Position numbers and translations under genes: made by a program. A stretch of DNA of 37,185 nt, from assembly GCA_050258095.1 (NCBI GenBank), contig JBLMYD010000063.1, positions 1-37,185 on the forward strand, given 5' to 3'. The notes beneath the pieces were generated by a model. The model was not told where the DNA came from, made no database searches, and worked only from the letters and a program-made list of their open reading frames with translations. Origin of the DNA: VRUE01 sp050258095 (GTDB lineage Bacteria; Actinomycetota; Thermoleophilia; Solirubrobacterales; 70-9). Shown here piece by piece: positions 15,184 to 24,276 of the stretch. Numbering within the stretch: the first letter of the stretch is position 1; each line of letters starts with the position of its first letter.

Positions 15184-17631
15184 ATGTATCTGCGATCGAT
15201 CGAGATGAAGGGGTTCAAGTCGTTCCCCGAGCGGGCGAAGCTCGAGTTCTCGCCTGGCGTCAGCGTGATCGTCGGGCCGAACGGCTCGGGCAAGTCGAAC
15301 ATCACCGACGCCGTGCTCTGGGCGCTCGGCGAGCAGAGTCCGGGCGCGATCCGCGGCGCCTCGATGCAGGATGTGATCTCGGCCGGCGGCAAGGGCATCG
15401 GCCAGCGCCGCGTCGCCGAAGTCGAGGTGACGATCGACAACTCCGAGGGCCGGGCGGCGAGCGAGCTGTCGGAGATTGCGATCAAACGCACGCTCGATCG
15501 CGGCGGCGACGGGACCTACCGGCTCAACGGCGCCCGCTGTCGCCTCGTCGACGTGGTCGAGGTGCTCTCCGACACCAACCTCGGCCGCGAGATGCACTCG
15601 GTGATCAGCCAGGGGCGGGTCGAGTCGATCGTCCACTCGAAACCGCGCGAGCGGCGCCTGCTGATCGAGGAGGCGGCCGGCCTCGGCAAGCACCGCAAGC
15701 GGCGGCGCCGGGCCGAGCTGAAGCTGCGCGCCGCGCGCGACAACCTCGACCGGGCGCTCGACGTCAAGCGCGAGGCGCGGGCGCGGCTGCGGCCGTTGAA
15801 GCGCCAGGCGCAGGCGGCCGAGCTGGGCGCGCGGATCGAGCGCGAGGAGCTGGGCCTGAAGGGACAGCTTGTCGCCGAGGAGCTGCGCTTCGGCGCCGAC
15901 CGGGCGGCGGCGGCGGAGAAGGCGGCGGCCGCGGCCCGCGCCGAGCGGGCAAGGCTGGAGCAGAGCCTGGCCGAGGTGAGCGAGAAGCGGCGCGCCGCCG
16001 AGGAGCGCTTCGCCGCCCGCGACCGCGAGCGAACCCAGGCCTGGGGCGTGCTGACCAAGCTGCGCGGCGACCAGCAGCGCGTCGCGGTGCGGGCCGCGTC
16101 GCTCGGCGACCGCGAGGGTGAGCTCGCCGCCGCGCTGGAGGCGCTGCGGACCGAGCTGGGCCCGCTGACGCTCGACGTCGGCGACGGATCGGCGCCGGGC
16201 GAGCGCGCCCGCAAGCTCGAGGACGAGCTGGGCGAGATCGAGGCCGGGCTGGCGAGCGCCGGCGAGGGGCTGGCGAGGGCGCGCTCCACGGACGCCGACG
16301 AGGGCGCCCGCGAGACGGCGCTGGGCGCCGTGCGCAGCGGGGCCGAGCGCGCCTCCCGCCATGCGCGCCGGGCCGAGGGCCTGCTCGGCGAGCGTCACCG
16401 CGAGCAGCTGCGCAAGCGGCTCGCGGCCGGCGAGCAGCTGCTCGACGACGTTCGCGCCGCGGCCGCCGCCGCGGCCGCGACCGAGGCGGCGATCCGCGCT
16501 CGCGTCGAGCGGATCGAGCAGCGCGTCGTCGGCGGCGAGGACGAGGGCGACGAGCTCGCCGAGGAGATGCGCGCCTGCTCGCAGCGCGAGTACGAGCTGC
16601 AGGGCGAGATGAACGCCGTCGCCGACCGGCTCACCGAGGCCGAGGTCGAGGCCGCCCATCTCGGCGACCGCCGGGCCGAGGCCGAGAAGGAGCTGGCGGC
16701 GATCGCCGAGCGCCTCGGGGAGGCGGGCGAGCCGGCCGCCGCGCCGCTCGGCGTGGTGGAGCGCGCCGAGATCGACGGGCGGCTCGAGCGGCTGGAGCGG
16801 CGTCGCGCCCAGATCGGGCCGGTCAACCCGCTGGCCGAGCAGGAGTACGAGGAGGCGCGCGACCACGTCGAGTCGCTGCAGGCGCAGCGCGAGGACACCG
16901 AGCGCGGGATGCGCGAGCTGGAGGCGCTGATCCGCGACATCGACCGCGAGATCGAGCGCGCCTTCGAGCAGACCTTCGAGGCGACGGCGAAGAACTTCGA
17001 GGAGATGGTCGAGCACCTCTTCCCGGGCGGCCGCGGTCGCCTGCGTCGCGTCAGCCTGCGTCCGGTGCGCGACGAGGAGCCGGCCGCCGTGGACGCGGGC
17101 GACGGCGAGGAGGGCGCGGAGGAGGAAGAGGAGCGCGAGGAGCTCGGCGTCGAGATCGAGGTCACCCCGGCGGGCAAGTCGACCCGCAAGCTCTCGCTGC
17201 TCTCCGGCGGCGAGAAGTCGCTGGTCGCGATCGCCTTCGTCTTCGCCGTCTTCCTCGCCCGGCCCTGTCCCTTCTACATCCTCGACGAGGTCGAGGCGGC
17301 CCTCGACGACGCCAACATCGACCGCTTCCTGCAGCTGATCCGGCGCTTCTCCGACCGCGCTCAGTTCGTCATCGTCACCCACCAGAAACGGACGATGGAC
17401 GCCGCCGACGTGCTCTACGGCGTCAGCATGGGCGGCGACGGGATCACCAAGGTCGTCTCGCGGCGCCTGCCCCGCGAAGCCGGCGAGGGAGAGGCGGACG
17501 CCCCGGCGCCGCCGCCCTTCGCGGGCGTCGCCGATCGGCCCGCCGGCGAGGCCGAGAAATCCTCCTCGCCTGGCCTGCTCGGCGAGCAGGCCCCGAGCAC
17601 GACGCCGCGCGACTCCGCGGCAGCGGCGTAG
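15184..17631 (+). CDS. smc: Short SMC chromosome-segregation ATPase without a recognisable hinge
   Basis: Chromosome-condensing SMC family by its head: MYLRSIEMKGFKSF start, Walker A GPNGSGKS (31-38), signature LSLLSGGEKSLVAIAF, Walker B FYILDEVEAALDD and D-loop. The ends are joined by coiled coil including IGPVNPLAEQEYEEARDHVE. At 815 aa it is about 350 residues shorter than usual, and the middle is charged or Ala-rich helix with a Gly/Pro-rich break at about 324-340 (LGPLTLDVGDGSAPGERA) and no globular hinge. An acidic insert (EEGAEEEEEREE) lies before the signature and a Pro-rich tail follows. ATG 15184 follows GGAG-containing sequence. No scpA/scpB is in the window, and the usual fpg gene before smc is absent. 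Confidence 0.9.
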   Translation: MYLRSIEMKGFKSFPERAKLEFSPGVSVIVGPNGSGKSNITDAVLWALGEQSPGAIRGASMQDVISAGGKGIGQRRVAEVEVTIDNSEGRAASELSEIAIKRTLDRGGDGTYRLNGARCRLVDVVEVLSDTNLGREMHSVISQGRVESIVHSKPRERRLLIEEAAGLGKHRKRRRRAELKLRAARDNLDRALDVKREARARLRPLKRQAQAAELGARIEREELGLKGQLVAEELRFGADRAAAAEKAAAAARAERARLEQSLAEVSEKRRAAEERFAARDRERTQAWGVLTKLRGDQQRVAVRAASLGDREGELAAALEALRTELGPLTLDVGDGSAPGERARKLEDELGEIEAGLASAGEGLARARSTDADEGARETALGAVRSGAERASRHARRAEGLLGERHREQLRKRLAAGEQLLDDVRAAAAAAAATEAAIRARVERIEQRVVGGEDEGDELAEEMRACSQREYELQGEMNAVADRLTEAEVEAAHLGDRRAEAEKELAAIAERLGEAGEPAAAPLGVVERAEIDGRLERLERRRAQIGPVNPLAEQEYEEARDHVESLQAQREDTERGMRELEALIRDIDREIERAFEQTFEATAKNFEEMVEHLFPGGRGRLRRVSLRPVRDEEPAAVDAGDGEEGAEEEEEREELGVEIEVTPAGKSTRKLSLLSGGEKSLVAIAFVFAVFLARPCPFYILDEVEAALDDANIDRFLQLIRRFSDRAQFVIVTHQKRTMDAADVLYGVSMGGDGITKVVSRRLPREAGEGEADAPAPPPFAGVADRPAGEAEKSSSPGLLGEQAPSTTPRDSAAAA

Positions 17632-17658
17632 CCGCTCCGTCCTTAAATAAACCGCAAG

Positions 17659-17686
17659 TTTTCAGCCTGGCGAACCGCGGTACTGT
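17659..17686 (+). promoter_or_regulatory. Possible promoter for acyltransferase gene
   Basis: TTTTCA (17659-17664), a 16-nt spacer and TACTGT (17681-17686) lie in the short, relatively A/T-rich gap after smc. GGAAAGGAGG (17695-17704) is a strong Shine-Dalgarno before GTG 17710. Confidence 0.35.
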
Positions 17687-17709
17687 CTGCTTGAGGAAAG
17701 GAGGGGCTC

Positions 17710-19206
17710 GTGGCGCAGCGCCACATGGACAGGCTGACGTCGTTCGACACGTCGTTCCTGGCCAACGAGAGGTCGAACGGCCACATGGCGATCGGCGCCG
17801 TGCTCGTCTGCGCCGGGGAACCGCCCAGCCCCGAGGACTTCGCCGCCCACATCCGCAGTCGCGTCCACCTGCTGCCGCGCCTGCGCCAGCGCCTCGCCTT
17901 CCCGCCGTTGGGATTCGGCACGCCGTTCTGGGTCGACGACCCGGCGTTCGACCTGGCCAACCATGTGCGCCGGGTGAGCCTGCCCGCGCCGGGGGACGAC
18001 GCCCGGTTCCACGAGCTCGTCGGCGAGATCCTCTCGCCGCCCCTGGACCGCTCGCGGCCGCTCTGGCAGCTGGTCCTGGTCGAGGGCCTCGAGGACGACC
18101 GCTTCGCGATCGTCTACAAGACCCACCACGCCCTCGCCGACGGCTTCTCCGCTGTCGACATCGGCAAGCTGCTCTTCGACCCCGAGCCGAACCCGGTGCC
18201 CTCGCGCGAAGAAGCGCCCTGGCAGCCGCAGGCGCCGCCCTCGCGGGGTGCCCTCCTCGCCCGGGCGGTGGCCGGCGTCTGGGCGACGGCGCGGCGGTTG
18301 GCGCGCTGGCTGGGCGGGGCGGTTCGTCAGCCCCAGCGAGCGCGTAAACGCGCCGCCGACGGCGTCACGGGCGTCTGGGAGGTGACCGCGGCGCTGCTCA
18401 AGCCGGCGCCGAAAGTGCCGCTCAACGTCGAGATCGGCCCGGCGCGCAGCTTTGCCTGGGCCGAGTTTCCGCTCGAGGACCTGAAGGCGATCAAGAACGC
18501 GCTCGGCGTCACCGTCAACGACGTGATCCTGGCGGCGACCGCCGGCGCGCTGCGCCGCTGGCTCGAGGAACGGGAGGTGCCGACCGGGGGCATGGAGCTG
18601 AAAGCGCTGGTGCCGGTCTCGGTCCGCACGATCGACGAGGAGGGCGAGCTCGGCAACCGGCTGACGGCGATGCGCGGGCCGCTGCCGGTCGGCATCGCCG
18701 ACCCGGTCGAGCGGGTGCGCGCGGTGCACGTCGGCATGGAGGCGCTGAAGTCCTCCAAGCAGCCGCTCGGGGCGGAAGCGATCTGGGCGCTGAACGACTG
18801 GTTCCGCGACTTCGCGCCGCCGCTGCTGCTGCTGCGGCCGACGGCGACGGTCAACTTCTCCACCCGCCTCTTCAACCTGCTCGTCACCAACTTCCCCGGC
18901 CCGCAGATTCCCTTCTACGTGCTCGGCCGCGAGGTCACCGGCGTCTTCCCGGTCGGCTTCCTCGCCCGCCGCCACGCGCTGGCGATCGCGATCGTCAGCT
19001 ACAACGGCAGGGTCGGCTTCGGCCTGCTCGCCGACCGCGCCTCGATGCCCGACCTCGAGCGCATCTCCGTCCACCTGGGCGACGCCGTGGACGAGCTTCT
19101 CGCCGCCGCCCGGATAGCCTCCCGCGGCGAGTCCGATGGCGACGAGCTGGACGGAGACATTCGACCTCGGTTCGCGCGCGAGCGCGAACGACTCGGCGAC
19201 GCCTGA
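17710..19206 (+). CDS. Wax ester synthase / diacylglycerol acyltransferase (WS/DGAT)
   Basis: Esterifies fatty acyl-CoA with diacylglycerol or a long-chain alcohol to make storage lipid, a family expanded in actinobacteria. The catalytic motif HHALADG lies at residues 139-145 of 498. Other family segments: N-terminal SFDTSFLANE, RPLWQLVLVEGL, VTVNDVILAATAGALRRWL and the C-terminal NLLVTNFPGPQIPFY. GTG 17710 is set by the strong Shine-Dalgarno. The last about 25 residues, after DELLAAARIA, are charged and overlap ftsY by 71 nt, so they look like a read-through extension past the normal family end. Triacylglycerol versus wax product cannot be decided. Confidence 0.9.
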   Translation: MAQRHMDRLTSFDTSFLANERSNGHMAIGAVLVCAGEPPSPEDFAAHIRSRVHLLPRLRQRLAFPPLGFGTPFWVDDPAFDLANHVRRVSLPAPGDDARFHELVGEILSPPLDRSRPLWQLVLVEGLEDDRFAIVYKTHHALADGFSAVDIGKLLFDPEPNPVPSREEAPWQPQAPPSRGALLARAVAGVWATARRLARWLGGAVRQPQRARKRAADGVTGVWEVTAALLKPAPKVPLNVEIGPARSFAWAEFPLEDLKAIKNALGVTVNDVILAATAGALRRWLEEREVPTGGMELKALVPVSVRTIDEEGELGNRLTAMRGPLPVGIADPVERVRAVHVGMEALKSSKQPLGAEAIWALNDWFRDFAPPLLLLRPTATVNFSTRLFNLLVTNFPGPQIPFYVLGREVTGVFPVGFLARRHALAIAIVSYNGRVGFGLLADRASMPDLERISVHLGDAVDELLAAARIASRGESDGDELDGDIRPRFARERERLGDA

Positions 19207-20137
19207 GGACGCCGAGCAGCGCCGCGGCGTCTTCCGCCGCCTGCGCGAGAGCCTCTCGAAGAGCCGCAAAGCGCTGGCCGAGGAGATCTCGGCGAGCTTC
19301 TTCGACCGCATCGACGAGGCGACCTGGGAGCAGCTGGAGGAGGCGCTGATCCTCGCCGACGCCGGCGCGCCGACGACGGCCAAGGTGGTCGAGCGGCTCG
19401 AGCACGAGGTCGAGGGCGGCGCCGTGCCGGCCGACGGCGAGGCGGTCCGCGCCCGCCTGATCGAGATCCTCGCCGAGGTAGCCGGCGCCGGGCGGGCGCC
19501 GATCGACCTCAGCGCCGAGCTGGCCGTGCTGCTGATGGTCGGCGTCAACGGCACCGGCAAGACGACGACGATCGGCAAGATCGCCTGGCACCTCTCGCGC
19601 GAGCTCGGCCTCTCGGTCGTGCTCGGGGCGGCCGACACCTACCGTGCCGCCGCCGCCGAGCAGCTGGCCGAGTGGGCGGAGCGGGCCGGGGCCGAGCTGG
19701 TCCGCGGCCAGGAGGGCTCCGACCCGGGCGCCGTCGCCTTCGACGCGATCGAGGCGGCCCGCGCCCGCGGCGCCGACGTCGTCATAGTCGACACCGCGGG
19801 TCGCCTCCACACCCAGAGCAACCTGATGGACGAGCTGACCAAAGTGCGCCGCGTGATCGACAAGCAGCTGCCCGGCGCCCCGCACGAGACGCTGCTCTCG
19901 ATCGACGCCACCACCGGCCAGAACGGCCTGCGCCAGGCGAAGATCTTCGCCGACGCCGTCGCGGTCGACGGCGTCGTCCTGACCAAGCTCGACGGCACCG
20001 CCAAGGGCGGCATCGTCCTCGCGATCGCCGACGAGCTCGGCATCCCCGTCAAGCTGATCGGCATCGGCGAGACCCTCGAGGACCTGCGCCCCTTCGACCC
20101 CACCGACTTCGCCAACGCCCTGCTGGCTGAACAATAA
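19136..20137 (+). CDS. ftsY: Signal recognition particle receptor FtsY
   Basis: Membrane-docking GTPase that receives SRP-ribosome complexes. The four-helix N domain (about 25-120) is followed by the G domain: GVNGTGKTTTIGKIAW (G1), DTYRAAAAEQL, DTAGRLHTQSNLMDELTK (G3), LTKLDGTAKGG (G4) and GIGETLEDLRPFDPTDFANA. 333 aa: essentially an NG core with no long acidic A domain, only a short Ser/Thr-rich head. ATG 19136 is the only standard start in frame before the conserved region, and it forces the 71-nt overlap with the acyltransferase. Confidence 0.95.
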   Translation: MATSWTETFDLGSRASANDSATPEDAEQRRGVFRRLRESLSKSRKALAEEISASFFDRIDEATWEQLEEALILADAGAPTTAKVVERLEHEVEGGAVPADGEAVRARLIEILAEVAGAGRAPIDLSAELAVLLMVGVNGTGKTTTIGKIAWHLSRELGLSVVLGAADTYRAAAAEQLAEWAERAGAELVRGQEGSDPGAVAFDAIEAARARGADVVIVDTAGRLHTQSNLMDELTKVRRVIDKQLPGAPHETLLSIDATTGQNGLRQAKIFADAVAVDGVVLTKLDGTAKGGIVLAIADELGIPVKLIGIGETLEDLRPFDPTDFANALLAEQ

Positions 20138-20190
20138 ACAGCGACCTGGTGTCCCGTGTCGACCTCATGGGACGCGGCTATCCTCCTCAT

Positions 20191-20379
20191 GTGACCGCGA
20201 CGATGCCGGACAGGCTCCTCGCCGCAGGGGAAAGAGCCCGCGCCGCGGAGGCCCGCGGCGACGATGTGACTGCCGCCGAGGAGTGGCGCCGCTACCGGCT
20301 GATCCGCGACGCAGCGCGCGACCCGGACGAGCTGCTGACGGAAGGCATAGCCCTCAGCCTGCGTCGATGCGGTATTTGA
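20191..20379 (+). CDS. Small hypothetical protein, possible module remnant
   Basis: A short open frame of 62 codons, helical and charged (AAGERARAAEARGDDVTAAE; DAARDPDELLTEGIALSLRR). I do not recognise a family. GTG 20191 lies 7 nt after TATCCT (20178-20183) and would be leaderless; GTG 20149 and ATG 20203 are alternatives. It ends where the nucleotidyltransferase-like fragment begins, in another frame. This looks like a two-gene accessory module dropped between ftsY and ffh and now decaying. Real expression is uncertain. Confidence 0.4.
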   Translation: MTATMPDRLLAAGERARAAEARGDDVTAAEEWRRYRLIRDAARDPDELLTEGIALSLRRCGI

Positions 20380-20695
20380 TCCCGACCCGGACAACGTCGA
20401 GCGGATTCGAGCCCAGATCGAGCGCTGGGAGGCGACCCGCCACGGTGACCTCGACCTGCTCGCCGAGCAGGTGGCCGGGGTGAGCTTCGCCGACCTTCGC
20501 GCCCGCGCCGACGTTCGCCGCGTCGACGGTGTGGATGCGCCGATTTGCTCCCTCGTCGATCTCGTGACGCTGAAGCGCATTGCCGGCCGCGAGCGCGACC
20601 AGGTCGATCTGGCGGACCTCGAAGCGGCACATGGGGACTTGTCCGAAGGCGACGAGCCCCAGGGTGACGCCCCTCCGAAGCCGGACGCCCCTTAA
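20351..20695 (+). pseudogene. Remnant of nucleotidyltransferase-like protein (C-terminal part)
   Basis: The frame reads FDPDPDNVERIRAQIERWEA, then GDLDLLAEQVAGVSFADLRA and SLVDLVTLKRIAGRERDQVD. This is the C-terminal half of a family of small nucleotidyltransferase-fold proteins often found in accessory or toxin-antitoxin-like modules. The N-terminal half that should hold the active-site Gly-Gly and Asp-x-Asp is missing. No ATG, GTG or TTG exists in frame before 20471, which is already inside the conserved part. An ATG at 20367 in a neighbouring frame suggests a frameshift near 20370-20376. The stop (TAA 20693-20695) lies inside the ffh promoter box. Confidence 0.5.
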
Positions 20696-20698
20696 GCT
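20693..20698 (+). promoter_or_regulatory. -10 box TAAGCT of ffh
   Basis: TAAGCT lies 9 nt before the ffh ATG, with no Shine-Dalgarno. A nearly leaderless transcript is inferred. Confidence 0.45.
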
Positions 20699-20707
20699 CA
20701 GCCCGCG

Positions 20708-22069
<1,362 letters not shown>

Positions 22070-22083
22070 CGCGGCCGCAACCA

Positions 22084-22121
22084 ACCCGCATGTCCGCCGC
22101 TTCGCGTCCGGGCATGCGGGT
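22084..22121 (+). terminator. Hairpin between ffh and rpsP
   Basis: ACCCGCATG (22084-22092) and CATGCGGGT (22113-22121) form a perfect 9-bp stem with a G+C-rich 20-nt loop, 15 nt after the ffh stop and just before the rpsP promoter box. No U-tract is present. Terminator or attenuator. Confidence 0.5.
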
Positions 22122-22137
22122 CAGGCCCTGAAGCCTG

Positions 22138-22143
22138 TACCCT
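22138..22143 (+). promoter_or_regulatory. -10 box TACCCT of rpsP operon
   Basis: TACCCT ends 10 nt before the rpsP ATG, the same layout as rpmB and rpmF. It probably drives rpsP-khpA-trmD. Confidence 0.45.
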
Positions 22144-22153
22144 GCTCGATCCA

Positions 22154-22408
22154 ATGGCAGTTCGAATCAGACTCAGGCGCGTCGGGTCGAAGAAGAACCC
22201 GATCTGGCGGATCGTCGTCGCCGACAAGCGCTCGCCGCGCGACGGGCGCACGATCGAGACGATCGGCCAGTACAACCCGCAGACCGAGCCCTCGACGATC
22301 GAGCTCGACGAGGAGCGCGCGCGGCACTGGCTCGAGCACGGCGCCCAGCCCTCCGAGACGGTGGCGACGCTGCTGCGGACCAAGGGCATCCCCGCCTCGG
22401 GCTCCTAG
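22154..22408 (+). CDS. rpsP: 30S ribosomal protein S16
   Basis: 84-aa small-subunit protein: MAVRIRLRRVGSKKNPIWRI, then VVADKRSPRDGRTIETIGQY and NPQTEP, all classic S16. Length is typical of short actinobacterial forms. It starts the rpsP-khpA-trmD-rplS cluster and is 2 nt from khpA. Confidence 0.97.
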   Translation: MAVRIRLRRVGSKKNPIWRIVVADKRSPRDGRTIETIGQYNPQTEPSTIELDEERARHWLEHGAQPSETVATLLRTKGIPASGS

Positions 22409-22410
22409 CC

Positions 22411-22641
22411 ATGACCGAGCTGCTGGAATTCCTCGTCAAGGCGCTTGTCGAGGACCCCGCCGCAGTCGTCGTCGAGGAGCTGGAAGAGGACGGCGACCTC
22501 GTCTACGAGATCACCGTCGCCGACGACGACCTCGGCCGCGTGATCGGCAAGAGCGGCCGGGTGGCGAACGCGATCCGCACGATCGCCAAGGCGGCGGCCG
22601 TCCGCATCGACCGGCGCGTGATCGTCGACATACTCGACTAG
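22411..22641 (+). CDS. khpA: KH-domain RNA-binding protein KhpA
   Basis: 76-aa single-KH-domain protein with the GxxG loop GRVIGKSGRVANAIRTI. KhpA usually pairs with KhpB and affects cell elongation and mRNA in several Gram-positive bacteria. It is always near rpsP. Typically rimM follows; here trmD starts 3 nt after khpA ends, so rimM is absent from its usual place. Confidence 0.94.
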   Translation: MTELLEFLVKALVEDPAAVVVEELEEDGDLVYEITVADDDLGRVIGKSGRVANAIRTIAKAAAVRIDRRVIVDILD

Positions 22642-22644
22642 GCC

Positions 22645-23322
22645 TTGAAGCTCGACATCTTCACCCTCTTCCCCGAGGCGTTCGAGTGGTTCCGGTCGCA
22701 GCGGTCGGTGCAGAACGCGCTGGCCGAAGGGAACGAGCTGCGCCTCTTCGACTACCGCGAGACGACGCCGCTGGGCGCGGGGCAGGTGGACGACGCCCCC
22801 TACGGCGGCGGGGCGGGGATGGTTCTGCGAGTCGACGTCGTCGACGCGGCCCTGCAGGCGGCCTACCCGAACGGCGACAGCCCGCGGGTAGTGCTGCTCT
22901 CGCCGACGGGCCGGCAGCTCGACGACGCGCTGGCCGACGAGCTGACGCGCGAGCCGCACGTCGCGCTCCTCTGCGGGCGCTACGAGGGCTTCGACGAGCG
23001 CGTCCACGCCCACCTCGCCGACGACGAGGTCTCGATCGGCCGCTACGTGCTCGCCGGCGGCGAGCTGCCGGCGATGGTCCTCGCCGACGTGGTGATGCGC
23101 AAGCTGCCGGGCGCCCTCGGTCACGAGCAGAGCGCGGTCGAGGAGTCGTTCTCCCAGCGGCTGGAGGGCATGCCCGAGTACCCGCACTACACGCGGCCGC
23201 CGACCTACCGCGGTTGGGGCGTTCCCGACGTGCTGCTCTCGGGCGATCACGAGCGGGTGCGGCTCTGGCGGGCCGAGCAGAGCAGGGCGCGAGCGGAACA
23301 GCTCGAAAAAAGCGCCGAGTAG
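22645..23322 (+). CDS. trmD: tRNA (guanine37-N1)-methyltransferase TrmD
   Basis: Methylates G37 of tRNAs to prevent +1 frameshifting. SPOUT trefoil-knot enzyme: MKLDIFTLFPEAFEWF start, PYGGGAGMVLRVD, LLCGRYEGFDERV, SIGRYVLAGGELPAMVLADV and YTRPPTYRGWGVPDVLLSGD. 225 aa is close to usual. TTG 22645 is the start because it gives the family N-terminus and sits 3 nt after khpA. There is no strong Shine-Dalgarno, so coupling to khpA is likely. Confidence 0.96.
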   Translation: MKLDIFTLFPEAFEWFRSQRSVQNALAEGNELRLFDYRETTPLGAGQVDDAPYGGGAGMVLRVDVVDAALQAAYPNGDSPRVVLLSPTGRQLDDALADELTREPHVALLCGRYEGFDERVHAHLADDEVSIGRYVLAGGELPAMVLADVVMRKLPGALGHEQSAVEESFSQRLEGMPEYPHYTRPPTYRGWGVPDVLLSGDHERVRLWRAEQSRARAEQLEKSAE

Positions 23323-23323
23323 C

Positions 23324-23394
23324 TACCATTTCGCCACCGCGCGGCGCCCCGGTGGGCCCGGCGGTCTTTTTTCGCCCACCGGCGAGGTTTCGAC
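23324..23394 (+). promoter_or_regulatory. rplS promoter box and structured leader
   Basis: TACCAT (23324-23329) is followed by an approximately 58-nt leader. It contains a hairpin CCGGTGGGC (23349-23357) / GCCCACCGG (23374-23382) with a loop ending in TTTTTT. GAGG at 23384-23387 is a Shine-Dalgarno 7 nt before ATG 23395. The stem ends one base before the Shine-Dalgarno, so autoregulation by L19 is possible. Confidence 0.45.
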
Positions 23395-24276
23395 ATGAGC
23401 AGCGTCATCGACGACATCGAGCGCAGTCAGCTGAGGCAGGGGCTTCCGTCCTTCGATCCCGGCGACCGCGTTCGCGTCCACTTCCAGGTCGTCGAGGGCA
23501 GCCGCCGCCGCACCCAGGTGTTCGAGGGGATCGTCCTGCGGCGGCAGGGCTCGGGCGCGCGCGAGACCTTCACCGTGCGCAAGCAGTCCTTCGGCGTCGG
23601 CGTCGAGCGGACCTTTCCGCTGCACTCGCCGAAGATCGAGAAGCTCGAGATCGCCGCGCGCGGCGACGTGCGCCGGGCCAAGCTCTACTACCTGCGCGAC
23701 CGGATCGGCAAGGCGGCGCGGGTCGCCGAGCGCAGGTGGGGGATCGACGAGGAGCTGATCTCGACGCCGGCGGCGGCGGAGGAGCCCGAAGCGGTGGATG
23801 CCGAGGGGGTCAGCCAGGGTGCTGAAGACGCGGAGGTTGAGGTTCAGGCGGATGAGGCGCCTCAGGATGAGGCTCAGGCCGATGAGGCCGCGGGTCCTGT
23901 CGTGGAGGAGGACTCCTCGTCCTCGCAAGCTGCGGGCGAGGAGCCCACCGACGACGGCTCGACCGCGGGTCCTGTCGCCGAGGAAGGCGAGTCGTCCTCG
24001 CAAGCTGCGGGCGACTCCCCATCCTCGACGCCACCCGCGGAAGATGCGTCTGATGAAGCTTCTAAAGAGGAGTCCGGGGCGGATGAGGCGGAAGCTGCTG
24101 CCGAGGTCGAGTCCGAAGCGGAGGTTGAGCAGCCCGAGGCGGAGAGTGAGAATGGGGCGGAGGCGGACGCGGAGGCGTCTGAGGCGGGGGAGACCGAGGA
24201 CAGCGCCGCGGCCGAGGAGGCCGAAAACGAGTCGCCGGCCGAGGAGGCCGACGACTCCGGCGAGGACTCGGCCTGA
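23395..24276 (+). CDS. rplS: 50S ribosomal protein L19 with long acidic C-terminal extension
   Basis: Residues 1-118 are a complete L19: FDPGDRVRVHFQVVEGSRRR, TQVFEGIVLRRQGSG, TFTVRKQSFGVGVERTFPLH, AKLYYLRDRIGKAARVAER. L19 sits at the 30S-50S interface (bridge B8). The remaining about 175 residues are Glu/Ala/Asp/Ser-rich with no basic patch and are probably disordered. They contain a 75-nt repeat (23890-24014). Base composition of the tail is less G+C-rich at third positions (GATGAG, GCTGAAGAC). 293 aa against about 115-120 for ordinary L19. The stop overlaps the likely lepB start. Confidence 0.93.
   Translation: MSSVIDDIERSQLRQGLPSFDPGDRVRVHFQVVEGSRRRTQVFEGIVLRRQGSGARETFTVRKQSFGVGVERTFPLHSPKIEKLEIAARGDVRRAKLYYLRDRIGKAARVAERRWGIDEELISTPAAAEEPEAVDAEGVSQGAEDAEVEVQADEAPQDEAQADEAAGPVVEEDSSSSQAAGEEPTDDGSTAGPVAEEGESSSQAAGDSPSSTPPAEDASDEASKEESGADEAEAAAEVESEAEVEQPEAESENGAEADAEASEAGETEDSAAAEEAENESPAEEADDSGEDSA
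23890..24014 (+). repeat. 75-nt-period coding repeat in the L19 tail
   Basis: Two 50-nt units (23890-23939 and 23965-24014) both begin GCGGGTCCTGTCG and end with an identical 23-nt stretch containing TCCTCGCAAGCTGCGGGCGA. They encode AGPV-EE-SSSQAAG twice. The spacing of 25 codons keeps the frame. Confidence 0.8.

Noticed and set aside
14581..17382. 933-codon minus-strand open frame opposite rnc and smc
   Set aside because: Leu/Ala/Arg/Gly-rich shadow frame spanning two clearly real plus-strand genes.
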